DNA of 64,000 bases from Streptomyces pactum. GTDB taxonomy: Bacteria; Actinomycetota; Actinomycetes; Streptomycetales; Streptomycetaceae. Each line of letters begins with the position of its first letter. Positions within the stretch are counted from its first letter, which is position 1. Position numbers and translations under genes: made by a program. Shown in pieces: positions 24,105 to 33,612 of the stretch. The notes beneath the pieces were generated by a model. That model was given only the letters and a program-made list of their open reading frames with translations, was not told where the DNA came from and ran no database searches. The DNA lies in contig NZ_CP019724.1 of NCBI RefSeq assembly GCF_002005225.1, forward strand, positions 8,474,001-8,538,000. Reading direction: 5' to 3'.

Positions 24105-24277
24105 AGCGCGAGGGATGCCACCCGATGCGGCGGGGTCGCCCCGCGGGCGCAACGCGCAGCAGCTGCTCGCCGACGCACGCACGGGCTGACTGTGTAGCCA
24201 GCCCCGGGCAGTAGAAAAGGCCGGCACCGCTCAGTCCGCCGAAGCGGGTGGCACGGGGTACCGGCCAGCCGAAACGA

Positions 24278-24770
24278 CATTCCGAGCCGGGTCGTCGACG
24301 CGGGCACGCGCGAGGCGCTCGCCGACTTCCTCACCGCATACCCGGCCGTCGCCCAGCACGACAGCTACGTCACCACGCACGCCCTCCGTCTTGGCTCCGA
24401 GGCACCCCCTGACTACAGCCGTCACGAGGACGGCCGCGGCGGACTGACGGTCAACTGGCAGATGCCCCACGGACCAGCCACCACAGACGAGCGCCGCGAG
24501 TACCTGCGGACCATCACGCGCTCCTACGCCGGGGAACGGTATTTCCTGCCCGTCCTCCCCTCAATGAAGCAAGAACTGCATCCACTCATGGCGTGGTGGG
24601 CCGTTCTGTACACCCTGTCCATGCTCGCCCGCTACCAGCCCGCGACCTGGGTCAAGCTCATCAGCGTCGATGACAGTCAGCACGCCCTCCCGATTGAACG
24701 GCTTCTGGAACGCGCGATCAGCCACCTTCCTGTCCTGATCGCGGACACCATCACCGAAATCAGCACCTGA
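24278..24770 (+). pseudogene. C-terminal fragment of a YaaC-like protein
   Basis: An open frame without a plausible start runs from about 24278, reading RVVDAGTREALADFLTAYPA then THALRLGSEAPPDY and ending HPLMAWWAVLYTLSMLARYQ, then PATWVKLISVDDSQHALPIE. The closing part resembles the end of YaaC-family proteins (about 300 residues); here only some 160 residues remain and the N-terminus is missing. A 102-residue internal ATG start at 24462 exists but lacks a good ribosome site. I read it as a relic; the family call is from memory. Confidence 0.5.
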
Positions 24771-24911
24771 GCGCGGGCACGACGACGCCCTGGCCATCAC
24801 CCGAGACGGGCCTGTGCTTCCCCAGCGTCCGGCCGTCCTGTACAGGCTGGGTACGACCAGGCGCTGCCGCTCTCGGGAGGACAATGTCGATCTGATCGAA
24901 GGGGAGGCAAG

Positions 24912-26294
24912 ATGAGCGGGTTGAGGGACCTCGAAGAGTGGGTCGGACGGGTACCAGACGCCGATGTTCGGCCACTGGTGAAGGAGGCCTACCGCGCCTA
25001 CACAGCAGGCGCAGCCAGGGCCGCGATCGTCCTGACCTGGACAGCAGTCTGCGCCGACCTGATAGGCAAGATCCGCCAGCTCCATGAGGAGGGCGAGGGC
25101 GACGCAAAGCCGCTCGTGCAGCAGGTCGAGTCCGCCCAGGGCCACCTGGACGCCACAGCGGTGCGCACCATGCAGAAGGTTGAAGACTCACTGCTTGACA
25201 CCGCCTTGACGCTGGAGCTGATCGACGCATCGCAAAAGCTCCAGCTGCAGCGCTTGCGCGAGGACCGCAACATGTGCGCTCATCCCTCGCTGCGCCCACT
25301 AGGAGAGTTGTTCGACCCCCAGCCCGAATACGCACGTGCTCACTTGGCCGCCGCCCTGGACGCAGTACTGGTTCACCCGGCCAGCCAAGGACGCAAAAGC
25401 ATGCAAGCCTTCACGAACCACGTTACCGACCCAGGCTTCGTCGGCGATCCGGTCCACATTGCGCAGGTCTTCTACTATCGCGTACGCCCGACCTCCCGAC
25501 GCCGCATCACCGACCTCGCTGCCAAGCACGCCCTCCTGGAGCTGCCCGCAGACGGGATCACAGACTCTGAACTCGCCGATCGAATGGCGACCTGCCTTCG
25601 AGTCTTCGCAGCCCAAGAACACGACCTCGTCCGCAACGCCATCACCCGAGCAGCACAACGCCTGCTCACCGCGCCGACACCGGTGCAACTACGGGCAGCC
25701 GGACGAATGGGAGACCTCGAACCATTCTGGTCAGGAACCGACGAGCCGATGCACAGCCAACTCGACGCCCTCATACGCACGGTAGGCGCCACCCACGCCG
25801 AGGAGAGCGCATGGCACAAGATGCTGAGCCCTGACGAACTCCAGGCGCTGGCCCTGGCCACAGACCCCCGCGTACGCGCCACCCTTCCCAGCCTAGAGAA
25901 GGCATTCACCGACCTGCCAGCCCACAAGCGGGCCGCGGTCATAGCGCAGAGCCCCAGCACCTACTTCGCAGAACATCTGGCAGCCCTCATGGCCGATGCC
26001 GGCGGCTTCGACCACGGCGAGTCCCTGGCGCGAACGGCAGTACTGCCCTGCGCCAGCTACCTGACGCACGACCAACTCCAAGCACTGCTCTCAGCTTGGG
26101 AAGAGAATCCGCAATGCTGGGGCCGCCTCATGCCCTACTACCTCGTCAGCCTTTACCAAGCGACCAGCCACCTCGGCGACTCCCGGAAGAAGCTGTGGCG
26201 CCAACTGCTGGAATCACTTGACCAGGAACGCCCGGCATACGCGGTGATCGCAGCGGCCATCGAAGAAACCCCAGAAACGGCCACAGAGGAATAG
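24912..26294 (+). CDS. protein with HEPN-like RxxxxH motif
   Basis: This 460-residue soluble protein has its ATG after GAAGGGGAGG. The N-terminal 140 residues are all-helical and end in DRNMCAHPS, an RxxxxH motif (R119-H124) as found in HEPN RNases and DUF4145-type proteins that act in toxin-antitoxin and abortive-infection systems. The remaining 320 residues are helical with repeated Leu/Ala-rich units and no nucleotide-binding site. It stands alone, just upstream of the CRISPR-Cas locus on the opposite strand. An RNA-cleaving defence role is plausible but unproven; RxxxxH can occur by chance. Confidence 0.65.
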   Translation: MSGLRDLEEWVGRVPDADVRPLVKEAYRAYTAGAARAAIVLTWTAVCADLIGKIRQLHEEGEGDAKPLVQQVESAQGHLDATAVRTMQKVEDSLLDTALTLELIDASQKLQLQRLREDRNMCAHPSLRPLGELFDPQPEYARAHLAAALDAVLVHPASQGRKSMQAFTNHVTDPGFVGDPVHIAQVFYYRVRPTSRRRITDLAAKHALLELPADGITDSELADRMATCLRVFAAQEHDLVRNAITRAAQRLLTAPTPVQLRAAGRMGDLEPFWSGTDEPMHSQLDALIRTVGATHAEESAWHKMLSPDELQALALATDPRVRATLPSLEKAFTDLPAHKRAAVIAQSPSTYFAEHLAALMADAGGFDHGESLARTAVLPCASYLTHDQLQALLSAWEENPQCWGRLMPYYLVSLYQATSHLGDSRKKLWRQLLESLDQERPAYAVIAAAIEETPETATEE

Positions 26295-26775
26295 TCAACG
26301 GCCTTAAGCCAGATAAGCGGCAACGAGGCTTTGAGCGACGATAGACCGCTGAGGTGTCCGTGAGGCCCGCCACCGTCTTGGCGAGCCTCAGACTGGCCTA
26401 GTGACGACTCGTCCACCAAAAGGCCAGAGAAGACACTAAAAGCCCCCCAACAGCAGTTGACGCCCTGCGGATCAGTCCGTCGGGGGCCGTGCGCATGTGC
26501 GATCTATCGGTTTGGCGACAGCGGAGTGAGCGACAGCGAGGCTTGAGGGTGCTCATGCTGGGCGTGGGTTGTTTCGGGGCTGAGGGGGCACTGTCCGGGA
26601 GGTCAGAGATCCACAGAGCATCGCTGTCGTTGAGCGTTATCGCGTGAGGGGTGACGCTGTCTCAGTTTGGTTAGTTCTGATGCGCTGAAATCCACCACGG
26701 CGACTGCAGGTTCGGCCATGTGCTCATGCATCGCATCTGCGCTGAAGGCACTGGGGCATGTTCGAGCGATGGCAG
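26295..26775. other. intergenic, no gene seen
   Basis: Low coding potential on both strands and no repeat found. It lies between the 3' ends of convergent genes. Confidence 0.4.
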
Positions 26776-27006
26776 TCAGCGGCGTGTGCGCCAGGTTCCG
26801 TACAGAGCCGCGACAGCGCTGATGACGCCAGCGAAGCCCGCTTCGCCGACGGCGAGGTAGATGCCGGCACAGGACGCGAGAAGCACCACGAGCACCACGG
26901 CGTCAGGAGCCGGCACCTTGCGTGTCCTGGGTGCCACCGTTGGGTTCTTTCGGGTGCGGGGCCGTGTGGAAGCAGGGTTCATAGAAGTGCTGTCTGCGTT
27001 GGTCAT
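26776..27006 (-). CDS. small membrane protein
   Basis: This encodes 76 residues from an ATG with CTGGAG closely upstream. The first 45 residues are basic and Pro/Thr-rich (STRPRTRKNPTVAPRTRK), followed by two hydrophobic helices (AVVLVVLLASCAGIYLAV and FAGVISAVAALYGTW) and a basic end. The positive-inside layout suggests a hairpin membrane protein. It is divergent from the HTH-membrane gene that follows. Function unknown. Confidence 0.5.
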   Translation of the reverse strand: MTNADSTSMNPASTRPRTRKNPTVAPRTRKVPAPDAVVLVVLLASCAGIYLAVGEAGFAGVISAVAALYGTWRTRR

Positions 27007-27197
27007 GACTCCAGGAGACCGCCTTCGCAGCCGTCTTCCCAGTGACTCGTACGACCCCGTACGGCCCCGGACAACACCATTGAGGATTGGCCCGATCCCG
27101 GACGAGGCTGGACGTCCGGATCCGTTCGGCACAATCCGCGTACGCACGCCGACACAGGGCTCTACCGTGGCTTTTCGTACCAGAGAAGGGAGATCTG

Positions 27198-28325
27198 ATG
27201 ATCGGCGAGGAGTCTGCAGTGGATCCGCAGGGCAACGAAGTGATCAACGCGTTCGAAGCCGCGCTGACCGCCTTCGCCGAAGAGCTGACCCTGCTCCATA
27301 TTGCTAGCGGTTCCCCCTCCTACGCGACCATCGCCTCCGCCTCAGTGCGATCGAGACTGACGAAGTCCGGCCTGACCGAGATGCTCACTGGGAAGCGGCT
27401 GCCCTCGCAGGAAGCACTTCTAGAGTTCGTTCGGGTCGTTACCACCCCGAGCGGGTTGGACAAGCCGACCGCGGCGAAGTTCCGTGCAGATCCCGACATG
27501 GTCCAGGAGTGGCGCGACCGCTGGCAGCACGTCAAAGTGCTGCAGCGCCAGGCCCAGCGTGCGAAGAAGCGCCTGCGTGTGACAGACAAGCAGGTCCACG
27601 ACGACACCAGCTACGAACCTGAATCCCTGCACATAGCCGAGCAAACCCGTACGAGCGAAGACACGAGCGGCGACGACACCTGCACGACGACGCAGCAGGA
27701 AGACTCGGGTGACGTGACGGCCGAGGAGTACGTCCGCATCGTCGAATCGACGTTCGATACCAGCATTCCGAAGGAAGCACGAATTACCGCCTGTATGGCT
27801 GGGAGCCTCGTGAGCCTTGTAACCATTTGTATCGTTGCGTTGGCCTGGGCTGATAATACCGAACTCTTCGTGAAAATTATGTACTCGGCTAGTGTTCTGA
27901 TGGTGCCCTGGGCAGCCGCATTAGCGGACATCATCAACCGAACTCAGGTGTTGGACGCGAGACGGCAGATCGTTCTGCTTTACCTTCTTGCTGCCGGCGT
28001 TATGGCCGGACCTACAATTTCCTATCTGGAGGGCCATCTAGCCGAAGGCCCGCTACCGGTTCAAATCGTCATCTACGCGGTGATGTTGGTCACCACTACC
28101 ATGCCGCTAGCGTTGCTGAGTGGTGCTGTGGACGGTCTCTTCCCTGAACTCGAGGATGAGGTGAAGGACCTGATCAGGAAAGACCGAGCGAGAGTCCAAC
28201 AGCTCAATGCAGACAAGCAGAAAGCAATTCAGCGGGCCCGCAGCTGGCGTCGCTACTATGAGCTGCAGGGTGAGCCTCTGGTTTCACGGCCCCAGCCGGT
28301 TCCTCGTGAGGATGCTTCAAGCTGA
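27198..28325 (+). CDS. HTH-membrane protein
   Basis: This 375-residue protein has its ATG after AGAAGGGAG. Residues 30-80 (ASVRSRLTKSGLTEMLTGKR) resemble the degenerate XRE-like HTH found at the start of many Streptomyces regulators. A charged helical linker with several Thr/Asp-rich segments follows. The C-terminal half has four hydrophobic helices (for example SLVSLVTICIVALAWA and VQIVIYAVMLVTTTMPLALL) and ends in a cytoplasmic coiled coil. It may be a membrane-bound sensor or regulator. Codon use in the membrane part is less GC-rich than its neighbours (many A/T third positions), hinting at a different origin. Confidence 0.65.
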   Translation: MIGEESAVDPQGNEVINAFEAALTAFAEELTLLHIASGSPSYATIASASVRSRLTKSGLTEMLTGKRLPSQEALLEFVRVVTTPSGLDKPTAAKFRADPDMVQEWRDRWQHVKVLQRQAQRAKKRLRVTDKQVHDDTSYEPESLHIAEQTRTSEDTSGDDTCTTTQQEDSGDVTAEEYVRIVESTFDTSIPKEARITACMAGSLVSLVTICIVALAWADNTELFVKIMYSASVLMVPWAAALADIINRTQVLDARRQIVLLYLLAAGVMAGPTISYLEGHLAEGPLPVQIVIYAVMLVTTTMPLALLSGAVDGLFPELEDEVKDLIRKDRARVQQLNADKQKAIQRARSWRRYYELQGEPLVSRPQPVPREDASS

Positions 28326-28765
28326 CTGTGGCGACTCAGAGGACTTTGTTCGGCGGTTATTCACTTGTTGCGGCCCCCCTGAAAGTGAGCAGCTCTTCGA
28401 GGGCTGACCTGCGCATTGCTCAGTTTGATGAGCGGGGCGCACTTGAAGTTACTCGTAGGTAGGTTGTTGGGGTGTGTCGGTTGAGTGGGTGTGATCTGCG
28501 GTTCTTTCTGGGTTGCTCACGCTGAGCGTTGACTGCTCAGATTTGCTGGGCGGCCGGTTGTGGCGGTCGAGAACAGGTGGGCTGGCCGTGGCCGGATAGT
28601 TTCTCTCGACTGGTGTCGGCTCTGCTGGTACCACCATCGTTCTCGCCGGGTCGCTCGCCACCTGGTTGCCGTCGGGCCCCTGACAGTGCCCACAGCGCAG
28701 GCCGGGGTGTGGTCGGCGGGACGTGGGTGCAGCGTGGCTTGTCCACAAGGTTCCGTACGCCGAGT
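28326..28765. other. intergenic, no gene seen
   Basis: No frame shows a ribosome site plus coding bias. It should hold the promoter of the DUF3800 gene. Confidence 0.4.
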
Positions 28766-29971
28766 ATGAGCGGCATGATCGAACGTGACCACGCGCCGAA
28801 TGCCGGCACGGGACTGCTCGGAGCGTACTTCAGCCGCCGCAACCGCCAGGCACCTACCGACGACGGTGTCGGCACCGGCAGGTGGATCGCCATCGATGAG
28901 TCCGGCTATAACGGTGATCAACTCCATGGCCGCGACCGCTACATGATCCTGGGTTCGGTGGCCATCGATGACGCCGAAGCCGCCGCGATCGTGGACACGC
29001 TGAGACGTGATGCGGGGATCCAGCAGTCCGCGACGGAGGTGAAGTTCCAGAAGATGTTCACCGGCGGGGGAGCCAGCCGGCGCCGCCGGCTCCTGGGCGA
29101 ACTGCTGGGGCCGGGCGGGTCCTTGCACGATCGTGCTTCGGTGTACGTGATCGACAAGCACTACTTCGTGGCGGCCAAGCTCGTCTCCCTCCTGCTGGAG
29201 GAGCGGTTCAACGCCCTGGGTTACGACATCGACAGCAACGGCGTGGGCCGGCAGCTGGCTCTGGACCTGGCCACGGAAGGCCCCCGAGCCCTGGGCCGCG
29301 ACGGCTTCGACCGGCTCATTGCCACCGCCGTGGGCTTCTTCTCCAAGAAGAACCGCACGGGCGACCAGGTCACGGTCGACGACTTCTACGCCGTCATCCG
29401 GGAGTCCTATGCCTACGCCCGCCGCCGCAAGGCGCCCCAGGCGAAGAAAGCGGCAGAGGTCCTGGACATGTTGCGCAAGACCCGCCCGGAGGCGGAGGAG
29501 TTCGCCCGTGAGCGTCCGGCCGAGGCTACACCGACCGGAGAGCACGGCCTTCTGGATGACGCGATGGACCCCCTCGTCACTGCGGTGCCCACGGTCATTC
29601 TCCACGCGTCGATACGCTACGGCGGCAAGCTCCAGGTGCTCGCGGACGATCAGCGGCTGCTGACCGATGACAAACTCGAGGTGCTGGAGCGCGGGGCCAC
29701 GGCCGTGGGTCTGGTCCACGGCCTCATCAAGGAAAACCACCTTCAAGATCTGGTACGCGGCCGTTCGGTGGACCACCCCTCCCTCCAGCTCGCTGACCTG
29801 ATAGCGGGCGCGGGGCGTGTGGTTGCGCGGTGGCATGACGGCGAGGATGAGCCCGCTGGAGACGAGCTTCACCTGGTGGTGGCGCCGCTGGTGGATCCCG
29901 GGGGACTGCTCATGGACGAAGGGCATGAGGATTTCGCACGAGTCGATTCCGCGCGTGCGAAACGCCGCTGA
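28766..29971 (+). CDS. DUF3800 domain protein
   Basis: This 401-residue protein has the DUF3800 signature: WIAIDESGYNGDQ near the N-terminus and the late LQLADLIAGA. The fold is predicted to be RNase H-like, with the acidic DES and the late AD as candidate metal ligands. Members are common in phage and defence contexts but have no firm activity. The start is uncertain (ATG at 28766 or 28775, weak ribosome site). It is convergent with the XRE regulator gene at 30152. Confidence 0.75.
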   Translation: MSGMIERDHAPNAGTGLLGAYFSRRNRQAPTDDGVGTGRWIAIDESGYNGDQLHGRDRYMILGSVAIDDAEAAAIVDTLRRDAGIQQSATEVKFQKMFTGGGASRRRRLLGELLGPGGSLHDRASVYVIDKHYFVAAKLVSLLLEERFNALGYDIDSNGVGRQLALDLATEGPRALGRDGFDRLIATAVGFFSKKNRTGDQVTVDDFYAVIRESYAYARRRKAPQAKKAAEVLDMLRKTRPEAEEFARERPAEATPTGEHGLLDDAMDPLVTAVPTVILHASIRYGGKLQVLADDQRLLTDDKLEVLERGATAVGLVHGLIKENHLQDLVRGRSVDHPSLQLADLIAGAGRVVARWHDGEDEPAGDELHLVVAPLVDPGGLLMDEGHEDFARVDSARAKRR

Positions 29972-30151
29972 CGCCAACAGGCTTCGGGAACCGGTGGCGT
30001 GATCGGCGTAAGCCGGCCGGTGTGGTGCGGAAACCGGCTGCTCCGCCGACTCCGCGCGTCATGTCACTGCCCCCCCGGGTGGACATGCCAGCCGTCATCC
30101 GGGGGGCTCTTGGCCTCGTCCTGCATGCGTGGCCTGGGTGAACCGCTGTGG

Positions 30152-31192
30152 TCAGTGGGAGTTGCCCGCTGTTCCCGGACGCAGTATTTCCGACATGCGG
30201 TTGAACGCTTCGGCGGTCCGGGCCTCCTGTTCCTCCTTCGGTAGTCTGACGAAGGCCAGCTCCGATGTGCACCGTTCGCGCAGGTCGTCCCGGTCGAACC
30301 AGCGCAGCGGGTGACGGGGATCGCCGGGATCGTAGACGCCTTGTCCGTACGCCTCCATGAGGGTCAGGTCATACCGCCGGTGGCTGTGACTCTCGTCCGG
30401 AGGGAGGAGGCCGCCCGCCATGCGGTTCATCCAGTCCTCCCGGATCGCGCGGTCGTCATCGGGTTCATCGACGTCGGGGTCGTAGCCGAACACGTCATCC
30501 GCACTCCGGAGTCCGGGGAACATGTCGAGGACGTCGCCGATCTGAGGCGGGTCGGTGTTCTGGATGACGATCCACAGGGCGTACTCGTCGGCCAGGCACT
30601 GGGGACGCGGGACACGCCCTTTTCCCAGTTCGCTGCCGATCCGCATGATGCGCTCACCCATGCGTACCAGCCAGTGGTTGTTGACCTGGGTGAGAGCCAG
30701 TTCAGGCAGGTCGCGCAGCAGACCGACGTCCCGGATCGTCGCCTCGCCTTTCAGGTAGGCGGCGAACTCGTAGGTGAAGGAGGTGTCCAGGTGCAGCTTG
30801 CCGTCCCGGGTGGGGGCGAAATCGGAGAAGTCGACGGTACTGGCCAGCGCCATGGCGTCTGCCGGGGTGAGCGGCTCACCTGTGAAAGACCTGTTGAACA
30901 GCTGCACGACATCGCTGACTGAGTGGTCGGTCTCGACGCGCTCTACGTTGCCCGGCGTGGCCCCGGCATCAGTCAGTTGCTTCAGCGCTGTGACGCTGAG
31001 CTTCAGTGCTCGGGCGAATCCTTGCAGGTTGTCCGCTCGGAACCCGTCCAGTGCGCCGGCGCTGTCTGCGTTGTTCTCGAAGCGCCGCCAGGTCGCCAGA
31101 GATACATCAGCGCGCCGAGCCGCCTCCTGCTGTGTGAGGTTCAGCTCGGCACGGCGCTGTTTCACCGCGTTGTTCGCCGATTCCTTGGCCAT
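30152..31192 (-). CDS. XRE-family transcriptional regulator with large C-terminal domain
   Basis: This 346-residue protein has residues 10-60 (VKQRRAELNLTQQEAARRAD then VSLATWRRFEN) forming a clear XRE helix-turn-helix. The remaining 280 residues are acidic and unrecognised, with a conserved-looking PDVDEPDDDRAIREDWMNRM segment. The ATG has AAGGGG just upstream. A perfect 17-bp palindrome lies 38 bases before the start, probably its own operator. Confidence 0.75.
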   Translation of the reverse strand: MAKESANNAVKQRRAELNLTQQEAARRADVSLATWRRFENNADSAGALDGFRADNLQGFARALKLSVTALKQLTDAGATPGNVERVETDHSVSDVVQLFNRSFTGEPLTPADAMALASTVDFSDFAPTRDGKLHLDTSFTYEFAAYLKGEATIRDVGLLRDLPELALTQVNNHWLVRMGERIMRIGSELGKGRVPRPQCLADEYALWIVIQNTDPPQIGDVLDMFPGLRSADDVFGYDPDVDEPDDDRAIREDWMNRMAGGLLPPDESHSHRRYDLTLMEAYGQGVYDPGDPRHPLRWFDRDDLRERCTSELAFVRLPKEEQEARTAEAFNRMSEILRPGTAGNSH

Positions 31193-31230
31193 GCTCGCCC
31201 CTTCGGTGCCCGACAGACAGGCGCAACTTT

Positions 31231-31247
31231 AGCACTCATTGAGTGCT
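31231..31247. promoter_or_regulatory. palindromic operator of XRE regulator
   Basis: AGCACTCATTGAGTGCT is a perfect 8+1+8 palindrome 38 bp upstream of the XRE gene, in AT-richer DNA (TTTAGCACTC, GCTCATTTG). The arms resemble the TTAGCACTC half-site of CIRCE, but the spacer is 3 bases, not 9, so HrcA is unlikely. Confidence 0.65.
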
Positions 31248-31800
31248 CATTTGATGTTGGGTGTGGGTTGATTGCGGTGCGGGACAGGGGGGGGCGTCCG
31301 TCGCGATCTCTTCGAAGCCAGCCAGGCCACAACGAGAGCCGTCGCTGCTCGGCTCGGCGAGCTTTACGGCTCCGTGGCGGGCAGCCGCCGCGCGAACGCG
31401 ACGCCTACGGACGCAGCTCCAGACCGCGGATCTGAACGCGCTCAACGCCGTCCCGGCCGGCCGTCATCTGCTGGAGCCGCTCCATCGTCATCTATGCCGA
31501 CGCCACCGACGAGAGCCACACCACGTACTCACTGATCACCAAGAAGTTCCTGACCAGGACGAGCGGGCCGCCGGGCTGGACGTCGGATGCGGACGATCGA
31601 CGGGAATCCTGCCAGCGCACGCCTTCGGCTCGTCCCTCCGGCGCCGGTACTCGGCTGTACATCGGATTGCAGGCCAACTCGTCCGAGCCGGACGGATCGT
31701 CCAGTCGCCTCTCGGTCGGAGTCGGCGGGGCGTGTACACGTTTTCGGCGCCTGATTCCTCTACCTGGTGAAAGCACATCGAGCCTCGGGAGGCCAACGCC
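31248..31800. other. possible eroded gene remnants
   Basis: Short in-frame stretches look protein-like (LFEASQATTRAVAARLGELY near 31310; IVIYADATDESHTTYSLITK near 31485) but lie in different frames with no start. I could not assign a family. It may be a decayed gene or chance. Confidence 0.3.
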
Positions 31801-32016
31801 GTGACAGGACAGTGGAGTTGGGTGATAGTGGGCACCGGGGCGGCTGCTGCGGGCGCGGCTGTACGAACCTGCGGATACCTGCTCAGGGAGCAGGTGTGTG
31901 CCCGGGCGATGGTCCGGATGGCACGTGAGCTGTCCGCCCGCGGGGGGAGGGCCGAGGTGAGCGACCAGGACGGCACCGCATGGAGCGTCCGCCTGGACGA
32001 GCAGGATCCTCAATGA
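31801..32016 (+). CDS. small membrane protein of double-sigma operon
   Basis: This 71-residue protein starts at GTG with CGGGAGG upstream. The N-terminal helix (SWVIVGTGAAAAGAAVRTCG) is hydrophobic, and the rest is a charged cytoplasmic tail (MARELSARGGRAEVSDQDG). It overlaps the sigma gene by four bases. The layout resembles that before the ECF gene at 7760. Confidence 0.55.
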   Translation: MTGQWSWVIVGTGAAAAGAAVRTCGYLLREQVCARAMVRMARELSARGGRAEVSDQDGTAWSVRLDEQDPQ

Positions 32017-32561
32017 CGGCCCCGCCCGAGGAGGAGTTCGACGCTCTGTTCCGTACGTGGTACCGGCCCCTTCTGGCGCAGGCGATCTTCGTCTCCGGAG
32101 GGCGCCGCACTCTGGCCGACGACGCGGTGCAGGAGGCCTTCCTGCAATGTTGGCAGCGCTGGAACGCCCCGCACTTGGAACCGGTCAGGGCCTGGCCCGC
32201 ATGGCTACGCACCACCGTCGTGCGGGAGGTGCTGCGACTGCAGAAGGAAGCCGGCTCGATCGGCTTCGATACAGAGCACCACGACCGGGCCGCGGCGGAG
32301 GTGGACATGGCGTCCTGGACGGATGCGCGCGGCGCCTACCGCACCGTGCTGGAGCGCATCGTGTCCCTCAGCGACAAACAGCGCGAAGTCATGGGCCGCT
32401 GCGCGATTGCCGGACAGCCGCTGGGGGATGCCGCGAAGGAGATGCGAATCCAGGTAGCCACCGCGCGCGTGCATCTGCACCGCGCCCGCCAGGCGCTGGA
32501 AGATGTACGAAGCCAGCTGCAGGAGCTGGGTGTGATCGACACGGGCGAGGGGAGGCAGTGA
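32013..32561 (+). CDS. ECF-family sigma factor
   Basis: This 182-residue protein has region 2 as FDALFRTWYRPLLAQAIFVS and LADDAVQEAFLQCWQRW, and region 4 as SLSDKQREVMGRCAIAGQPL then GDAAKEMRIQVATARVHLHR. The start is ATG in an ATGA overlap with the small membrane protein. Its stop overlaps the next sigma gene (TGATG), so two sigma factors of different groups are translated in series. Confidence 0.8.
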   Translation: MTAPPEEEFDALFRTWYRPLLAQAIFVSGGRRTLADDAVQEAFLQCWQRWNAPHLEPVRAWPAWLRTTVVREVLRLQKEAGSIGFDTEHHDRAAAEVDMASWTDARGAYRTVLERIVSLSDKQREVMGRCAIAGQPLGDAAKEMRIQVATARVHLHRARQALEDVRSQLQELGVIDTGEGRQ

Positions 32562-33571
32562 TGACCGGCCACCACGACGAGGATGAAGTTGCCGCACTGC
32601 CTGCGGGGGCGGTCCGTCGCGGGCGGAAGGCGGCGAGGGCCGACCACCACGACAAGGACGACATTGCCGCGCTGCGAGAAACCCTCATGGCCAGTGAAGG
32701 ACCGATCGGATCGCTCATGGCCACGGCCCAGGACGTCGAGTCCGCGCTGGCCAGAGTCAAGCGGCGGACCAAGACACAGCCCACCCCCCAGCAGCCCCTT
32801 CGCACTACGTCGTCCGACGCCGACCGTAGTGACGCGCGAGCGATGTTCCTCCAACTGCGCGCGATGCAAGGCGGCAGCCCGGAGTACGCCGAGCTGCGCA
32901 ACCGGCTGGTCCGGATGTATCTGCCGCTCGTGGAGCACCTCGCACGCCGCTTCCGCAACCGCGATGAGCCGCTGGACGACCTCGCCCAGGTCGCCACCAT
33001 CGGTCTGATCAAGTCGGTCGACCGTTTCGACCCGGAGCGTGGCGTGGAGTTCTCCACGTACGCGACCCCGACGGTGGTCGGTGAGATCAAACGCCACTTC
33101 CGTGACAAGGGCTGGGCAGTGCGTGTACCCAGGCGCCTTCAGGAACTGCGCCTTGCGCTCACCACGGCCACTGCGGAGCTGTCGCAGGAACAAGGCCGAC
33201 CGCCCACGGTCCACGAGCTGGCCACGAAGCTGTCGATCTCGGAGGAGGAAGTCCTGGAGGGCCTGGAGTCCGCGAACGCGTACTCCACACTGTCGTTGGA
33301 CGTCCCCGACACCGACGACGAGTCCCCGGCGGTCGCGGACACCCTGGGAGTCGAGGAAGAGGCACTCGAGGGCGTCGAGTACCGCGAGTCCCTCAAGCCG
33401 TTGCTGGAAAGCCTCCCGCCGCGCGAGAAGCGGATCCTGCTGCTGCGCTTCTTCGGCAACATGACCCAATCGCAGATCGCGCAGGAGATCGGCATCTCCC
33501 AGATGCACGTCTCCCGGCTACTGGCGCGCACACTGGCCCAGCTGCGAGAGAGGCTACTTGCGGAGGAGTGA
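32561..33571 (+). CDS. SigB/SigF-type (group 3) sigma factor
   Basis: This 336-residue protein has core features YLPLVEHLARRFRNRDEPLD and DLAQVATIGLIKSVDRFDPE (region 2), RGVEFSTYATPTVVGEIKRH, VPRRLQELR (region 3) and LPPREKRILLLRFFGNMTQS then QIAQEIGISQMHVSRLLART (region 4). This is the stress/sporulation class of Streptomyces. The 110-residue N-terminal extension holds a small duplication, HHDEDEVAAL and HHDKDDIAAL. GAGGGGAGG precedes the ATG. Such sigma factors are usually controlled by RsbW-like anti-sigma kinases; one lies at 48723 but far away. Confidence 0.9.
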   Translation: MTGHHDEDEVAALPAGAVRRGRKAARADHHDKDDIAALRETLMASEGPIGSLMATAQDVESALARVKRRTKTQPTPQQPLRTTSSDADRSDARAMFLQLRAMQGGSPEYAELRNRLVRMYLPLVEHLARRFRNRDEPLDDLAQVATIGLIKSVDRFDPERGVEFSTYATPTVVGEIKRHFRDKGWAVRVPRRLQELRLALTTATAELSQEQGRPPTVHELATKLSISEEEVLEGLESANAYSTLSLDVPDTDDESPAVADTLGVEEEALEGVEYRESLKPLLESLPPREKRILLLRFFGNMTQSQIAQEIGISQMHVSRLLARTLAQLRERLLAEE

Positions 33572-33612
33572 ACTTCCCTATACAGAACCTTCCGTGCTCG
33601 CGTTACCCGCTC

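Noticed and set aside
28517..29977. 486-codon minus-strand frame opposite the DUF3800 gene
   Set aside because: The plus-strand product carries recognisable DUF3800 motifs; the other frame is its shadow.
31231..31247. CIRCE element (HrcA site)
   Set aside because: Half-sites match but the spacer is 3 bases instead of 9 and no chaperone gene is near.
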